Assembly (NCBI GenBank): GCA_903880655.1
Contig: CAIRQE010000037.1
Span: forward strand, 1-9,620
DNA: 9,620 nt
Source: an uncultured bacterium
Lineage (GTDB): Bacteria > Patescibacteriota > Saccharimonadia > Saccharimonadales > CAIOMD01
Reading direction: 5' to 3'
In this document: one piece after another, positions 1 to 5,104 of the stretch
Layout: the number at the start of each line of letters is the position of its first letter
Numbering within the stretch: position 1 is the stretch's first letter
Made by a program: the position numbers and the translations under genes
The notes under the pieces: model-generated
The model's database searches: none
What the model was told of the DNA's origin: nothing
What the model saw: the letters and a program-made list of their open reading frames with translations, nothing else

Positions 1-204
1 GCACGGTTATCGCAAGTTGACGAACAGTTTTATGTTACAGTTGCCTATCTGTTAGAGATAGCAGCTAACGGCAGTGAGCTATTTATGGCAGCTGAACCAA
101 ATGAAAAACGAGAGTTAATTGGTTTGCTTGGTCAGAACCTATTATTAGACGGAAATAAGGTACAAATAACACTTTACAAACCATTTAGTGACATAGCTTC
201 ATAA
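1..204 (+). CDS. Large serine recombinase, C-terminal end only
   Basis: An open frame runs from the left edge to a TAA at 202-204, giving 67 residues. The tail has the pattern that closes many large serine recombinases (resolvase/invertase catalytic domain plus recombinase and zinc-ribbon domains): an F-A-A-x-P-x-E-K-R-E-L-I stretch, then N-L-x-L-D-G-x-K-V, then K-P-F ending five residues before the stop. Proteins of this family integrate and excise mobile elements using an N-terminal catalytic serine. That domain would lie left of the window, so activity cannot be judged. The tRNA-3'-end-like repeat at 220-247 begins 16 bases after the stop, a typical place for an attachment site. The composition matches the genes to its right more than the AT-rich genes after 5100. 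The family call is by pattern recognition and is fairly safe; intactness is unknown. Confidence 0.72.
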   Translation, partial: ARLSQVDEQFYVTVAYLLEIAANGSELFMAAEPNEKRELIGLLGQNLLLDGNKVQITLYKPFSDIAS

Positions 205-219
205 CTTGATGGTTCAGTA

Positions 220-247
220 TGGCTCAGCATACGGGTCACGGAACTTT
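220..247. repeat. tRNA-3'-end-like repeat, copy 1 (possible attachment site)
   Basis: It begins TGGCTCAGCAT and ends GGAACTTT, and aligns with 4330-4356 in the same orientation: the first 11 bases are identical, then C, GGTC, G and AACTTT are shared with a few substitutions and one 1-nt indel. Read on the minus strand it ends in GAGCCA and has a GTTC resembling a T-loop, so it looks like a decayed tRNA 3' end. It also holds a small hairpin, GTATG (217-221) with CATAC (228-232). Its position just after a serine recombinase stop suggests an att site; that is inference. Confidence 0.45.
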
Positions 248-270
248 TGCAGGGGGTGATGGGACACAAA

Positions 271-321
271 ACGAGACAAATTAGACACGAAACGCAATAT
301 CCTGAAGTGGCTCGTTTTTTT
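271..321 (+). terminator. Possible terminator after the recombinase
   Basis: ACGAG (271-275) can pair with CTCGT (311-315), and an inner CAC can pair with GTG (307-309). A run of seven T (315-321) follows. The loop is long and the stem short, so this is a weak intrinsic-terminator candidate for rightward transcription out of the recombinase gene. Confidence 0.3.
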
Positions 322-389
322 AGGCGATTAACCGAACAAATCCAGCATTTTGGCTGCCTTTACTAGGCGTATTTTGCGAACCTTCTAGT

Positions 390-791
390 CTAACTGCGTC
401 TGTTGTTATCGGGCTGCTTAAACGCGTAACGAATTCCTTTTCCTGCAAGGGGTTCGTCATCATAGCGTGCCAATAAATGCAAATGGGCGTGGGAAACGTT
501 CTGCCCGCCAGTTTTATATATGTTCCAGCCCAAATTGTACCCGTCAGCAGCTTCTTTATCATCTACTAACTTTTTCATTTTCTGTAATAATTTTTGAAGG
601 CTTGTCCACTCACCTTCATTTATTTCAAAGGGTGTTTCGATGTGGCGTTTTGTAATTGCCATAACTGCATTGTTGATGCTGCCTTCTTCCATATCAGTTA
701 TGTACCAAAGATCATCTTGGTACAGCACATTGACTCGCAGTAGGTTATTCTCGATGCAAAATGGGCAATGTTGATTTAAATTATTTGTCAT
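390..791 (-). CDS. HIT-family (histidine triad) protein
   Basis: A 133-residue protein from the ATG at 791 to a TAG. The histidine triad H101-A-H103-L-H105-L-L is plain, preceded by a GGQNVS segment, the usual lead-in of this superfamily. N-terminal C9-P-F-C12 with H50 resembles the zinc ligands of some HIT branches. HIT proteins are small cytosolic homodimers that hydrolyse or transfer nucleotides at the alpha phosphate (AMP-lysine, AMP-NH2, ApnA), with the middle histidine as nucleophile; the substrate here is unknown. The frame extends upstream to 875, but those 28 codons lack family similarity, and the promoter-like element at 798-806 places transcription at the 791 ATG. The next gene downstream on this strand is beyond the window; the recombinase tail faces it from the other strand. 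Confidence 0.88.
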   Translation of the reverse strand: MTNNLNQHCPFCIENNLLRVNVLYQDDLWYITDMEEGSINNAVMAITKRHIETPFEINEGEWTSLQKLLQKMKKLVDDKEAADGYNLGWNIYKTGGQNVSHAHLHLLARYDDEPLAGKGIRYAFKQPDNNRRS

Positions 792-797
792 ACCAAT

Positions 798-806
798 ATA
801 ATAGCA
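798..806 (-). promoter_or_regulatory. Extended -10 promoter of the HIT gene
   Basis: Read on the minus strand it is TGC-TATTAT, then six bases, then ATG. The seventh base after the -10 is the A of the start codon, and no Shine-Dalgarno sequence is present, so a leaderless mRNA is predicted. No convincing -35 is seen. Confidence 0.5.
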
Positions 807-1035
807 GAGCTGTACTTCTTTATGTCGATAACATGGTGTTAATGGTTTTAACCAATCTTGCAGAATCAGTTGCAAGTATTGTTTTCATGCCAAGCAAGCT
901 CGCAAGTATTAAATTCTTAGGATTATAATCGATAAATACTATATTCTCCGTAGCGATATTGTGTGACTATGATAGGGTAAGCTTATATATTTTTGATTGT
1001 TTTTGGGAACCGGTCAATCGATTCAACTGCATGCT

Positions 1036-1084
1036 CTGACTCACAACAATAACCGCGATTAAGCAGAATTTCGCTGTGAGTTAG
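1036..1084. repeat. Ten-bp inverted repeat downstream of the NUDIX gene
   Basis: CTGACTCACA (1036-1045) pairs with TGTGAGTTAG (1075-1084) over ten base pairs with one G-T wobble. Inside it GCGA (1055-1058) pairs with TCGC (1071-1074), leaving a 9-nt one-sided bulge. It starts 43 bases after the NUDIX stop in the sense of that gene. No T-run follows on either strand, so it is not a standard intrinsic terminator. It may be an mRNA 3'-end structure or a protein-binding site. Confidence 0.4.
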
Positions 1085-1126
1085 CCCGGTGAATCGTTAT
1101 GTGGTATGCGAAAGTTCGATACGACA

Positions 1127-1579
1127 CTAAGCAAGCTTAATTGCTTCTCCTGCGTAAAATTTAACCGACGGAGTAAGTGCATACCTTTCGTCTTCCAGGT
1201 CTGCAAGTGTAAACCACCGCATATCATCGTGCTCATTTGAGAGCACAAAGTCATCGCGTTTTGTTTTGACGAAGTAGGTAAATGAAATATGTTTATGAGG
1301 TGGATTTGCTTCGTGAACATCAACGTAGTTTGGTGTAATCAAAAACTTGGTTTCCGGCGACGTAAGCTGTGGCCGAGTCGATAGCACTTCAATATCGAGG
1401 CCGGTTTCTTCTTTAACTTCCCTGTAGAGGGCCTGTTCAGGGTCTTCGTCCAGCTCAATGTGTCCGCCAACTGGAATCCACTTGTTATAGCGGGGGTGAT
1501 TTACCAAAAGCACTCGCTTTGAGCCATTAACAATAAAGGCGGTAATTGTGTAGTCGTATAGTTCATGTATATGTGGCAC
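1127..1579 (-). CDS. NUDIX hydrolase
   Basis: A 150-residue single-domain protein, a normal size for the family, ending in TAG. The Nudix box is complete from G39 to L61: G39, five residues, E45, seven residues, then R53-E54-V55-K56-E57-E58-T59-G60-L61. The glutamates bind the Mg2+ needed to cleave a nucleoside diphosphate linked to another group (X). Substrates range from oxidised dNTPs to NDP-sugars and cannot be told from the box alone. The chosen start is GTG at 1577-1579 (minus strand), directly before the first beta strand of the fold; no nearby in-frame ATG fits better and no strong Shine-Dalgarno site is visible. The gene is divergent from the CYTH gene, with 110 bases between them. 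With HIT, CYTH and the kinase it forms a cluster of phosphoanhydride enzymes. Confidence 0.92.
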   Translation of the reverse strand: MPHIHELYDYTITAFIVNGSKRVLLVNHPRYNKWIPVGGHIELDEDPEQALYREVKEETGLDIEVLSTRPQLTSPETKFLITPNYVDVHEANPPHKHISFTYFVKTKRDDFVLSNEHDDMRWFTLADLEDERYALTPSVKFYAGEAIKLA

Positions 1580-1689
1580 GTTTTTTACTCAGATATTTAA
1601 ATTAGTATGTGTAAAGTATACATTCGTTTTAACGATTGCGCTAGCCACAATAATATGTCATTATATAAGTAAATTAAAAAAGGACATTT
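1580..1689. promoter_or_regulatory. Divergent promoter region, NUDIX (-) and CYTH (+)
   Basis: This AT-rich gap separates two divergent starts. On the minus strand TATACT (1615-1620), preceded by ATG, is a fair -10 for the NUDIX gene. On the plus strand TTTAAC (1628-1633), a 17-base spacer and TAATAT (1651-1656) give a weak -35/-10 pair for the CYTH gene. Both assignments are tentative. Confidence 0.35.
1680..1684 (+). promoter_or_regulatory. Shine-Dalgarno site of the CYTH gene
   Basis: AAGGA sits five bases before the ATG at 1690 and follows a run of A. It supports that start, and contrasts with the leaderless-looking starts elsewhere in the window. Confidence 0.6.
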
Positions 1690-2238
1690 ATGCATACTTT
1701 TGAGAATAGCAGCAACACGAGCCTAGAACTTGAACTTACTTACCTAGCCGCACATATACCGAGCGAGATTGACGGTGTCAAACCCGTTGCGATGGAAGAC
1801 ACTTATTTTCCCGAGGATAAAGCTGTTCATGCACATTTACGTGTTCGTGCTAAAGACGACCGATATGAAATAACTAAAAAGGTATCAGTTGTCGAAGGTG
1901 ATGCATCTGCACACTTAGAGAGCACTATACCCCTTGATAAAGATGAATATTTGTCGCTAATTGCTGCAAGCGCCCGTAAGATTCGCAAAGATCGGTTCAA
2001 AACAACGATTGATGGCCATGAGGCTGAAGTCGATGTATTTCGGGGTCTACTCTCCGGTCTGGTACTGATTGACTTTGAGTTTAGTTCTTACGAGGATAAA
2101 GCAAGTTTCGAGCCTCCAGCAAGTTGTTTGGTAGATGTAACTCAAGAAGGTTTTATTGCCGGTGGCGTCCTCTCCGGCCGTACATATGAAGATATTGAGC
2201 CTGAGCTTACACGCCTCGGTTATCAAAAAATTGAATAG
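1690..2238 (+). CDS. CYTH-domain protein (triphosphatase/adenylate-cyclase-like)
   Basis: A 182-residue protein ending in TAG. It follows the layout of the CYTH tunnel fold: E13-L-E15 near the N-terminus (first acidic pair of the ExExK signature), L-R51-V-R53, E60-I-T-K63-K64, E77-S-T-I-P-L, a basic R98/K100/R102 patch, E113-V-D115-V-F, G-L-V-L-I-D128-F-E130-F, and a late D-V-T-x-E. These alternate acidic and basic residues line a barrel that binds a triphosphate and metal ions. Family members are inorganic or thiamine triphosphatases or class IV adenylyl cyclases; a phosphohydrolase is the likelier role here. The third signature position is T17 instead of the usual lysine, which may be a subfamily trait or affect substrate. 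No membrane segment is seen. It is the only plus-strand gene between the two repeats and converges on the 414-aa gene, with 48 bases between their ends. Confidence 0.8.
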   Translation: MHTFENSSNTSLELELTYLAAHIPSEIDGVKPVAMEDTYFPEDKAVHAHLRVRAKDDRYEITKKVSVVEGDASAHLESTIPLDKDEYLSLIAASARKIRKDRFKTTIDGHEAEVDVFRGLLSGLVLIDFEFSSYEDKASFEPPASCLVDVTQEGFIAGGVLSGRTYEDIEPELTRLGYQKIE

Positions 2239-2286
2239 TAACGCTTAGCTTCTCGTTGCAAGCAACACTAACATTACACTAGTTTT

Positions 2287-3531
2287 TTAACGGCAGTTCT
2301 CGAATATGACTGGGAGTTGTTGCGTCATTGCATCGGTAAACATTTTCATGGCCGGACAAGTTCGTGTAAAAATCGACTTCATATCAATGAGGCCTTCAGA
2401 CCGCTTGCTCTGTTTGAATTGCCCTATTTGTGTCTGAAAAACATGCAGCTTCTTGGCTAGTAGTGCCCCATCTTGTAAAAAGCTAGATGTAAGGTCGTTC
2501 GCGCCGACGCCCTCGTTAATCAGCACTCGTGCGACTGCCGGAAGCGTATTGTTACCAATAACACGGATTAACTTCGGGTTTGGCACGTAAACACCTTCTT
2601 TGTTTGCCACAAAGATTTCCGTAAAAGGTTCCAAGCTATGTTGCAACCGGTCGGGATTACGCTCTAAGTATTTAGCCGCATAATCGACATAGGACAAGTG
2701 AAACATGAGTACTGCTTTTTGAAGTGTCGGGTAATTGTACATTACTTCAGCCATCGCCAATTCACGGGGAGTATATGGTCGTTCTTGAATCCGGCTGACT
2801 TTAGTAAATCCAGCAGCATCATCCGCACTAAGTAGCAGCGGCTCGCCGCCTTTGCCTCTGGTGTCAATATCTGGGTAGATCGAACTTTTGTTGATCATTG
2901 GGGGTAGCTTATTTATTTGATCGCCACCTTTGTCATGCAGGAATGAGATATGCATTGGGACTGTGGTATTGGCAAAATCTCTGACAGCTTCTCGTGATGC
3001 TTCTTCGGGTCGTAAACCCTTTGCTATAAATGACTGTGCTCGGTCGCTAATGATCGGCATACTTTTCTTAAACAGTGTAAGCATTATCCGGGCTGCATTA
3101 ACGCTATCTAGGCCCAAGATCCTTTGATATTCATCAACAGCTTCAAAGAGGACTAGGGGAACACTACCGGGTGCGTGTCTCTCAACGACGGATGCTTTAA
3201 CGGCGTGGTAATGCCTGTCCTGATCGACGTGAAAATAATCATCTAGAGAAAAGTCAGGCTTTGCGCCGTGTGCCGACGTAACATTTTTTGCCCCTTTCCA
3301 GTAGTAAGTTTTTACTTCATCGAGCGTTGGTGTACCATCTGTCTCTATGCTCACATATTTATCAAACATATCGTGAAGCGTGGTTCTCATAATTCGTTCT
3401 GCGGAAACGGCTTCAACTAAGGGTGGGCAGTCGAAGCGTTCTTCTGAAGCATGGCGTGTTGTAGTTGTGCCTATTGCACTGGCGATATAGCCATCTAGCA
3501 CTGTCAGATCACGTTTCTGTAAATCTTCCAT
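2287..3531 (-). CDS. Conserved-looking protein of unknown function, 414 aa
   Basis: I do not recognise this family. The frame is open from TTG at 3549, but the ATG at 3529-3531 is preferred: it has a good GGTGAAGGT Shine-Dalgarno sequence seven bases upstream and a promoter ending at 3549. The product is soluble-looking, with no signal peptide or long hydrophobic segment. It is rich in amphipathic helices and charged turns, with a histidine-rich part in the first third (D-R-H-Y-H near residue 107) and another H-I-S-F-L-H further on. The C-terminus has R-T-C-P-A-M, about 25 residues from the end, and a final Cys-Arg. No P-loop, HTH, nuclease or protease motif stands out. Base composition resembles its neighbours, so it belongs to the same left block. 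It lies downstream of the kinase gene on the same strand, 72 bases away and with its own promoter. Confidence 0.7.
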   Translation of the reverse strand: MEDLQKRDLTVLDGYIASAIGTTTTRHASEERFDCPPLVEAVSAERIMRTTLHDMFDKYVSIETDGTPTLDEVKTYYWKGAKNVTSAHGAKPDFSLDDYFHVDQDRHYHAVKASVVERHAPGSVPLVLFEAVDEYQRILGLDSVNAARIMLTLFKKSMPIISDRAQSFIAKGLRPEEASREAVRDFANTTVPMHISFLHDKGGDQINKLPPMINKSSIYPDIDTRGKGGEPLLLSADDAAGFTKVSRIQERPYTPRELAMAEVMYNYPTLQKAVLMFHLSYVDYAAKYLERNPDRLQHSLEPFTEIFVANKEGVYVPNPKLIRVIGNNTLPAVARVLINEGVGANDLTSSFLQDGALLAKKLHVFQTQIGQFKQSKRSEGLIDMKSIFTRTCPAMKMFTDAMTQQLPVIFENCR

Positions 3532-3538
3532 ACAAATT

Positions 3539-3546
3539 ACCTTCAC
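3539..3546 (-). promoter_or_regulatory. Shine-Dalgarno site deciding the start of the 414-aa gene
   Basis: On the minus strand GGTGAAGG precedes the ATG at 3531 by seven to eight bases. The upstream TTG and GTG alternatives overlap or lie too close to it, so ATG is chosen. Confidence 0.6.
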
Positions 3547-3548
3547 CA

Positions 3549-3577
3549 ATAATATAATATTATGTCAATAAATTCAA
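3549..3577 (-). promoter_or_regulatory. Sigma-70-like promoter of the 414-aa gene
   Basis: On the minus strand TTGAAT (3572-3577) is followed by a 17-base spacer and TATTAT (3549-3554). The predicted start of transcription lies just before the Shine-Dalgarno site, giving a short leader of roughly ten bases. Confidence 0.5.
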
Positions 3578-3587
3578 CTATTCACTG

Positions 3588-3618
3588 CTAGAGCGTCAGT
3601 ATTTTAGCTTGACTCTAG
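3588..3618. repeat. Inverted repeat across the kinase stop codon
   Basis: CTAGAG (3588-3593) pairs with CTCTAG (3613-3618). A further TCA/TGA pairing is possible inside after a 2-nt bulge. The repeat spans the stop codon of the kinase gene and lies just upstream of the -35 of the next gene. No T-run follows on the minus strand, so a terminator is doubtful; an operator or mRNA-end structure is possible. Confidence 0.35.
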
Positions 3619-4218
3619 TATCTGACGCATAGTCCAAATAACAGAGTTCATAGGCTGAGTGCCGTCTATTACGTCGATTGGATACGTCGCCGCAAGTGCT
3701 TCGGTTGTCACTCTTGCCCCAGTTTGGTGCTCCGACAAGCGTCGTTGAGCAAACTCTAAGTCTAGGCCAGTTTCACCAGCACGAACGCCCCTAGATACAA
3801 TACGATTAATGGCCACTTCATCAGGTACGATCACATGCATGATGCTCAAAATAGTGGCGCCAGCAAGCTGTACATTTTCCTCAAATGGTTGTATTTGCTC
3901 AATGTATTTTGGATAGCCATCAATAACAACTAAACTCCTGGCCGATAAAGTGCCGAGGTACTCGGCCACAACTGCATTTACAACTTCATGAGCTATTGGC
4001 TCGTGATTTCCAAGTTGCTCTGTGCCTTTTCGCACCTCCCTAGCGAATAGCGACGGTGTCTCCCCGGCCGCAACTGATCGCAAGTGATTGCCAACCGAGA
4101 AGTGATGTCGACTATCGTACGCACTTAGACTAGCTCGTTCTAGGGCTACGCTAATGCACGAACTCTTTCCCGATCCCGGCTTTCCATGCAGCAATATCGC
4201 TTTTTTCATAACTAGCAT
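3604..4218 (-). CDS. Adenylate-kinase-like P-loop nucleotide kinase
   Basis: A 204-residue protein, close to the length of short adenylate kinases. Walker A is G12-K-P-G-S-G-K18-S. S41-V-G-N-H-L-R47 matches the NMP-binding S-x-G-x-x-L-R of adenylate kinases, and V98-I-D100-G-Y-P-K matches their D-G-F-P-R. Arginines R143/R146 and R159/R160-L are placed like the lid and catalytic arginines, and a late I-D-G resembles the family's final strand. No Cys4 zinc lid is present. It likely moves a phosphate from ATP to a nucleoside monophosphate, or to a related small molecule, in the cytosol. It need not be the housekeeping Adk, since K104 replaces the usual arginine. Two starts are possible: ATG at 4218 or ATG at 4209 (MKKAILL...), and neither has a clear Shine-Dalgarno site. 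Confidence 0.8.
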   Translation of the reverse strand: MLVMKKAILLHGKPGSGKSSCISVALERASLSAYDSRHHFSVGNHLRSVAAGETPSLFAREVRKGTEQLGNHEPIAHEVVNAVVAEYLGTLSARSLVVIDGYPKYIEQIQPFEENVQLAGATILSIMHVIVPDEVAINRIVSRGVRAGETGLDLEFAQRRLSEHQTGARVTTEALAATYPIDVIDGTQPMNSVIWTMRQILESS

Positions 4219-4261
4219 CTTAACTTATCTATTAGTTTCTTGCATAATGCAATAAATGTCA

Positions 4262-4278
4262 ATCAACCCTGTTGATAA
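4262..4278. promoter_or_regulatory. Hairpin or operator upstream of the kinase gene
   Basis: ATCAAC (4262-4267), three bases, then GTTGAT (4271-4276) form a perfect 6-bp dyad about 45-60 bases before the kinase start. The minus strand at 4270-4278 reads TTATCAACA, one mismatch from the DnaA-box consensus, but it stands alone. A regulator-binding site is as likely as chance. Confidence 0.25.
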
Positions 4279-4294
4279 ACCGTGGAGTATTGAT

Positions 4295-4319
4295 AAATAA
4301 AAAGACCTCAAACGAGGTC
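4295..4319 (-). terminator. Intrinsic terminator of the alpha/beta hydrolase gene
   Basis: On the minus strand GACCTC, loop GTTT, GAGGTC (4319 down to 4304) is a perfect 6-bp stem, followed directly by TTTTTATTTA. It lies 44 bases after the TAG of the alpha/beta hydrolase gene and would stop leftward transcription before the kinase gene. The T-run is weaker on the plus strand. Confidence 0.75.
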
Positions 4320-4329
4320 ACTTATTCTT

Positions 4330-4356
4330 TGGCTCAGCATGCTGGTCTTGAACTTT
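4330..4356. repeat. tRNA-3'-end-like repeat, copy 2 (possible attachment site)
   Basis: This is the partner of 220-247 in direct orientation. It shares TGGCTCAGCAT and then most of GGTC...GAACTTT. On the minus strand it reads GTTCAAGACC then GAGCCA, closer to a real T-loop and CCA end than copy 1. The T-stem does not pair and no anticodon arm follows, so it is a tRNA remnant or mimic, not a gene. It lies between the hydrolase stop and its terminator. Confidence 0.45.
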
Positions 4357-4362
4357 CTTGAG

Positions 4363-4887
4363 CTATCGGGCTAATTCTCTAACAAAGTTGTTAAAGATTT
4401 GAAACTCTAAATAATCGTGGGTATTACCTGGTAGTTCGTGAACTGTTATGTTGTCTCGGTTTACGGCTTCAATGTACTGCTCTACCTCTTGGTATGAACC
4501 GAGTGGATCAGATTTATGTTGAAGAATAGCTATTGGACAATCGGCTTTCTTCAGCCATTCTTTGACTGGCAAGTTTTGGCTGTGAACCATTGCTAAAGGT
4601 AACCCTATAAACAAACAGGCTCGTGGGCGCAATGTGCCCAATGCAATATTTTTACTTGTTAGAATCGTACCGACTGACTTCGCAAATATCATATAGGGCG
4701 GCAAGTTTTGTGCAAGTTTACTGAGCCTTTGCGACTCAATGTTAAGGTCAATTTCGGGCTCGTCTTTTTCCCAGTGTGCGTAATCATGTCTATACGTTTG
4801 GTCGAATTGGGGCGCTAGGTGCATATCAACTTGTTTAAGCCAGTCTTTGCCACGCTTGCTGTTGCCTGACAATAGTAGTAAATCCAT
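4363..4887 (-). CDS. Small alpha/beta hydrolase
   Basis: A 174-residue protein from ATG 4887 to TAG. It starts with a hydrophobic strand leading to S-G-N-S-K-R-G, an N-terminal strand and oxyanion-type turn. The nucleophile elbow is A-K-S71-V-G-T, and D127 (in H-K-S-D-P) and H157 (in G-N-T-H-D-Y) complete a Ser-Asp-His triad in the right order. The short length and compact lid recall the RBBP9/YdeN and KANL3/Tex30-like branches. The substrate is unknown; esterase or thioesterase activity is plausible. The frame stays open to 5013, but those 42 codons run through the tRNA-Asn gene and are an artefact. A perfect extended -10 six bases before the ATG supports 4887. It lies 65 bases after the tRNA on the same strand and ends at a clear terminator. 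Confidence 0.82.
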   Translation of the reverse strand: MDLLLLSGNSKRGKDWLKQVDMHLAPQFDQTYRHDYAHWEKDEPEIDLNIESQRLSKLAQNLPPYMIFAKSVGTILTSKNIALGTLRPRACLFIGLPLAMVHSQNLPVKEWLKKADCPIAILQHKSDPLGSYQEVEQYIEAVNRDNITVHELPGNTHDYLEFQIFNNFVRELAR

Positions 4888-4893
4888 TCCTAA

Positions 4894-4902
4894 ATTATAA
4901 CA
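4894..4902 (-). promoter_or_regulatory. Extended -10 promoter of the alpha/beta hydrolase gene
   Basis: The minus strand reads TGT-TATAAT, then TTAGGA, then ATG. The -10 is perfect and the TGn extension explains the lack of a -35. Transcription is predicted to begin at the A of the ATG, so the AGGA would not be in the mRNA unless transcripts read through from the tRNA. Confidence 0.6.
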
Positions 4903-4952
4903 AAAATTAATAGCGTGAATGCTTACTGGATTCTCTGTAAAATATATGCTCT

Positions 4953-5027
4953 TGGCTCCGGGGAGAGGGTTCGAACCTCCGACCTGGGGATTAACAGTCC
5001 CTCGCTCTACCACTGAGCTACCCCGGA
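4953..5027 (-). tRNA. tRNA-Asn (anticodon GTT), CCA encoded
   Basis: The cloverleaf folds fully on the minus strand. The acceptor TCCGGGG/CCCCGGA has 7 of 7 pairs and the D-stem is GCTC/GAGC. The anticodon stem AGGGA/TCCCC has one A-C mismatch at its base, and the loop CTGTTAA carries GTT at 4993-4995. The T-arm is GGAGG-TTCGAAC-CCTCT with one G-T pair; the discriminator is G, followed by a genomic CCA (4953-4955). It decodes AAC and AAU. It separates smpB from the alpha/beta hydrolase and lies near the change from the moderate-GC left part to the AT-rich right part. Confidence 0.97.
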
Positions 5028-5062
5028 ATATATATTAATTGCTTTTCTAGGCAATAACAGAG

Positions 5063-5092
5063 ATTATATCTAAAAAGCCACCCTTTTAGCAA
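5063..5092 (-). promoter_or_regulatory. Promoter of tRNA-Asn
   Basis: On the minus strand TTGCTA (5087-5092), an 18-base spacer and a perfect TATAAT (5063-5068) precede the tRNA by about 35 bases. A 7-bp hairpin with a bulge (5070-5077 with 5083-5089) overlaps the spacer and could weakly terminate smpB transcription on the same strand. Confidence 0.6.
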
Positions 5093-5104
5093 CACTTTAT
5101 ATCT

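Larger units (their letters stand above)
792..1126. other. Gene-free gap between HIT and NUDIX genes
   Basis: No coding frame in this 335-base gap looks real. It holds the HIT promoter at 798-806, a 9-bp direct repeat (GCAAGTATT at 872-880 and 902-910, period exactly 30), a perfect plus-strand TATAAT at 924-929 with no matching -35 or gene after it, and the inverted repeat at 1036-1084. Nothing here is a recognisable RNA gene. Confidence 0.5.

Noticed and set aside
320..562. Minus-strand 80-aa frame and a plus-strand 62-aa frame (467-655) over the HIT gene
   Set aside because: Both overlap the HIT gene in other frames, with no motif or start signal.
792..875. Longer HIT protein starting at 875
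   Set aside because: The added residues have no HIT similarity and would place the promoter-like TGCTATTAT inside the gene.
1081..1323. Minus-strand 80-aa frame overlapping the NUDIX gene
   Set aside because: It overlaps the well-supported NUDIX frame and looks like frame-shifted codons.
2255..2266. Terminator between the convergent CYTH and 414-aa genes
   Set aside because: GTTGC-AA-GCAAC gives only a 4-bp stem with a real loop, and no T-run follows closely on either strand.
2287..3531. Cytochrome P450 from the late Cys motif in the 414-aa protein
   Set aside because: R-T-C-P-A-M lacks the F-x-x-G heme-binding lead-in, and no E-x-x-R or I-helix pattern is convincing.
4270..4278. Replication origin from a DnaA-box-like site
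   Set aside because: It is a single one-mismatch match with no cluster of boxes and no dnaA, dnaN or similar gene nearby.
4888..5013. Upstream extension of the alpha/beta hydrolase by 42 codons
   Set aside because: These codons run through the 3' half of tRNA-Asn and the hydrolase promoter. The -10 at 4894-4899 and the protein fold both support the ATG at 4887.
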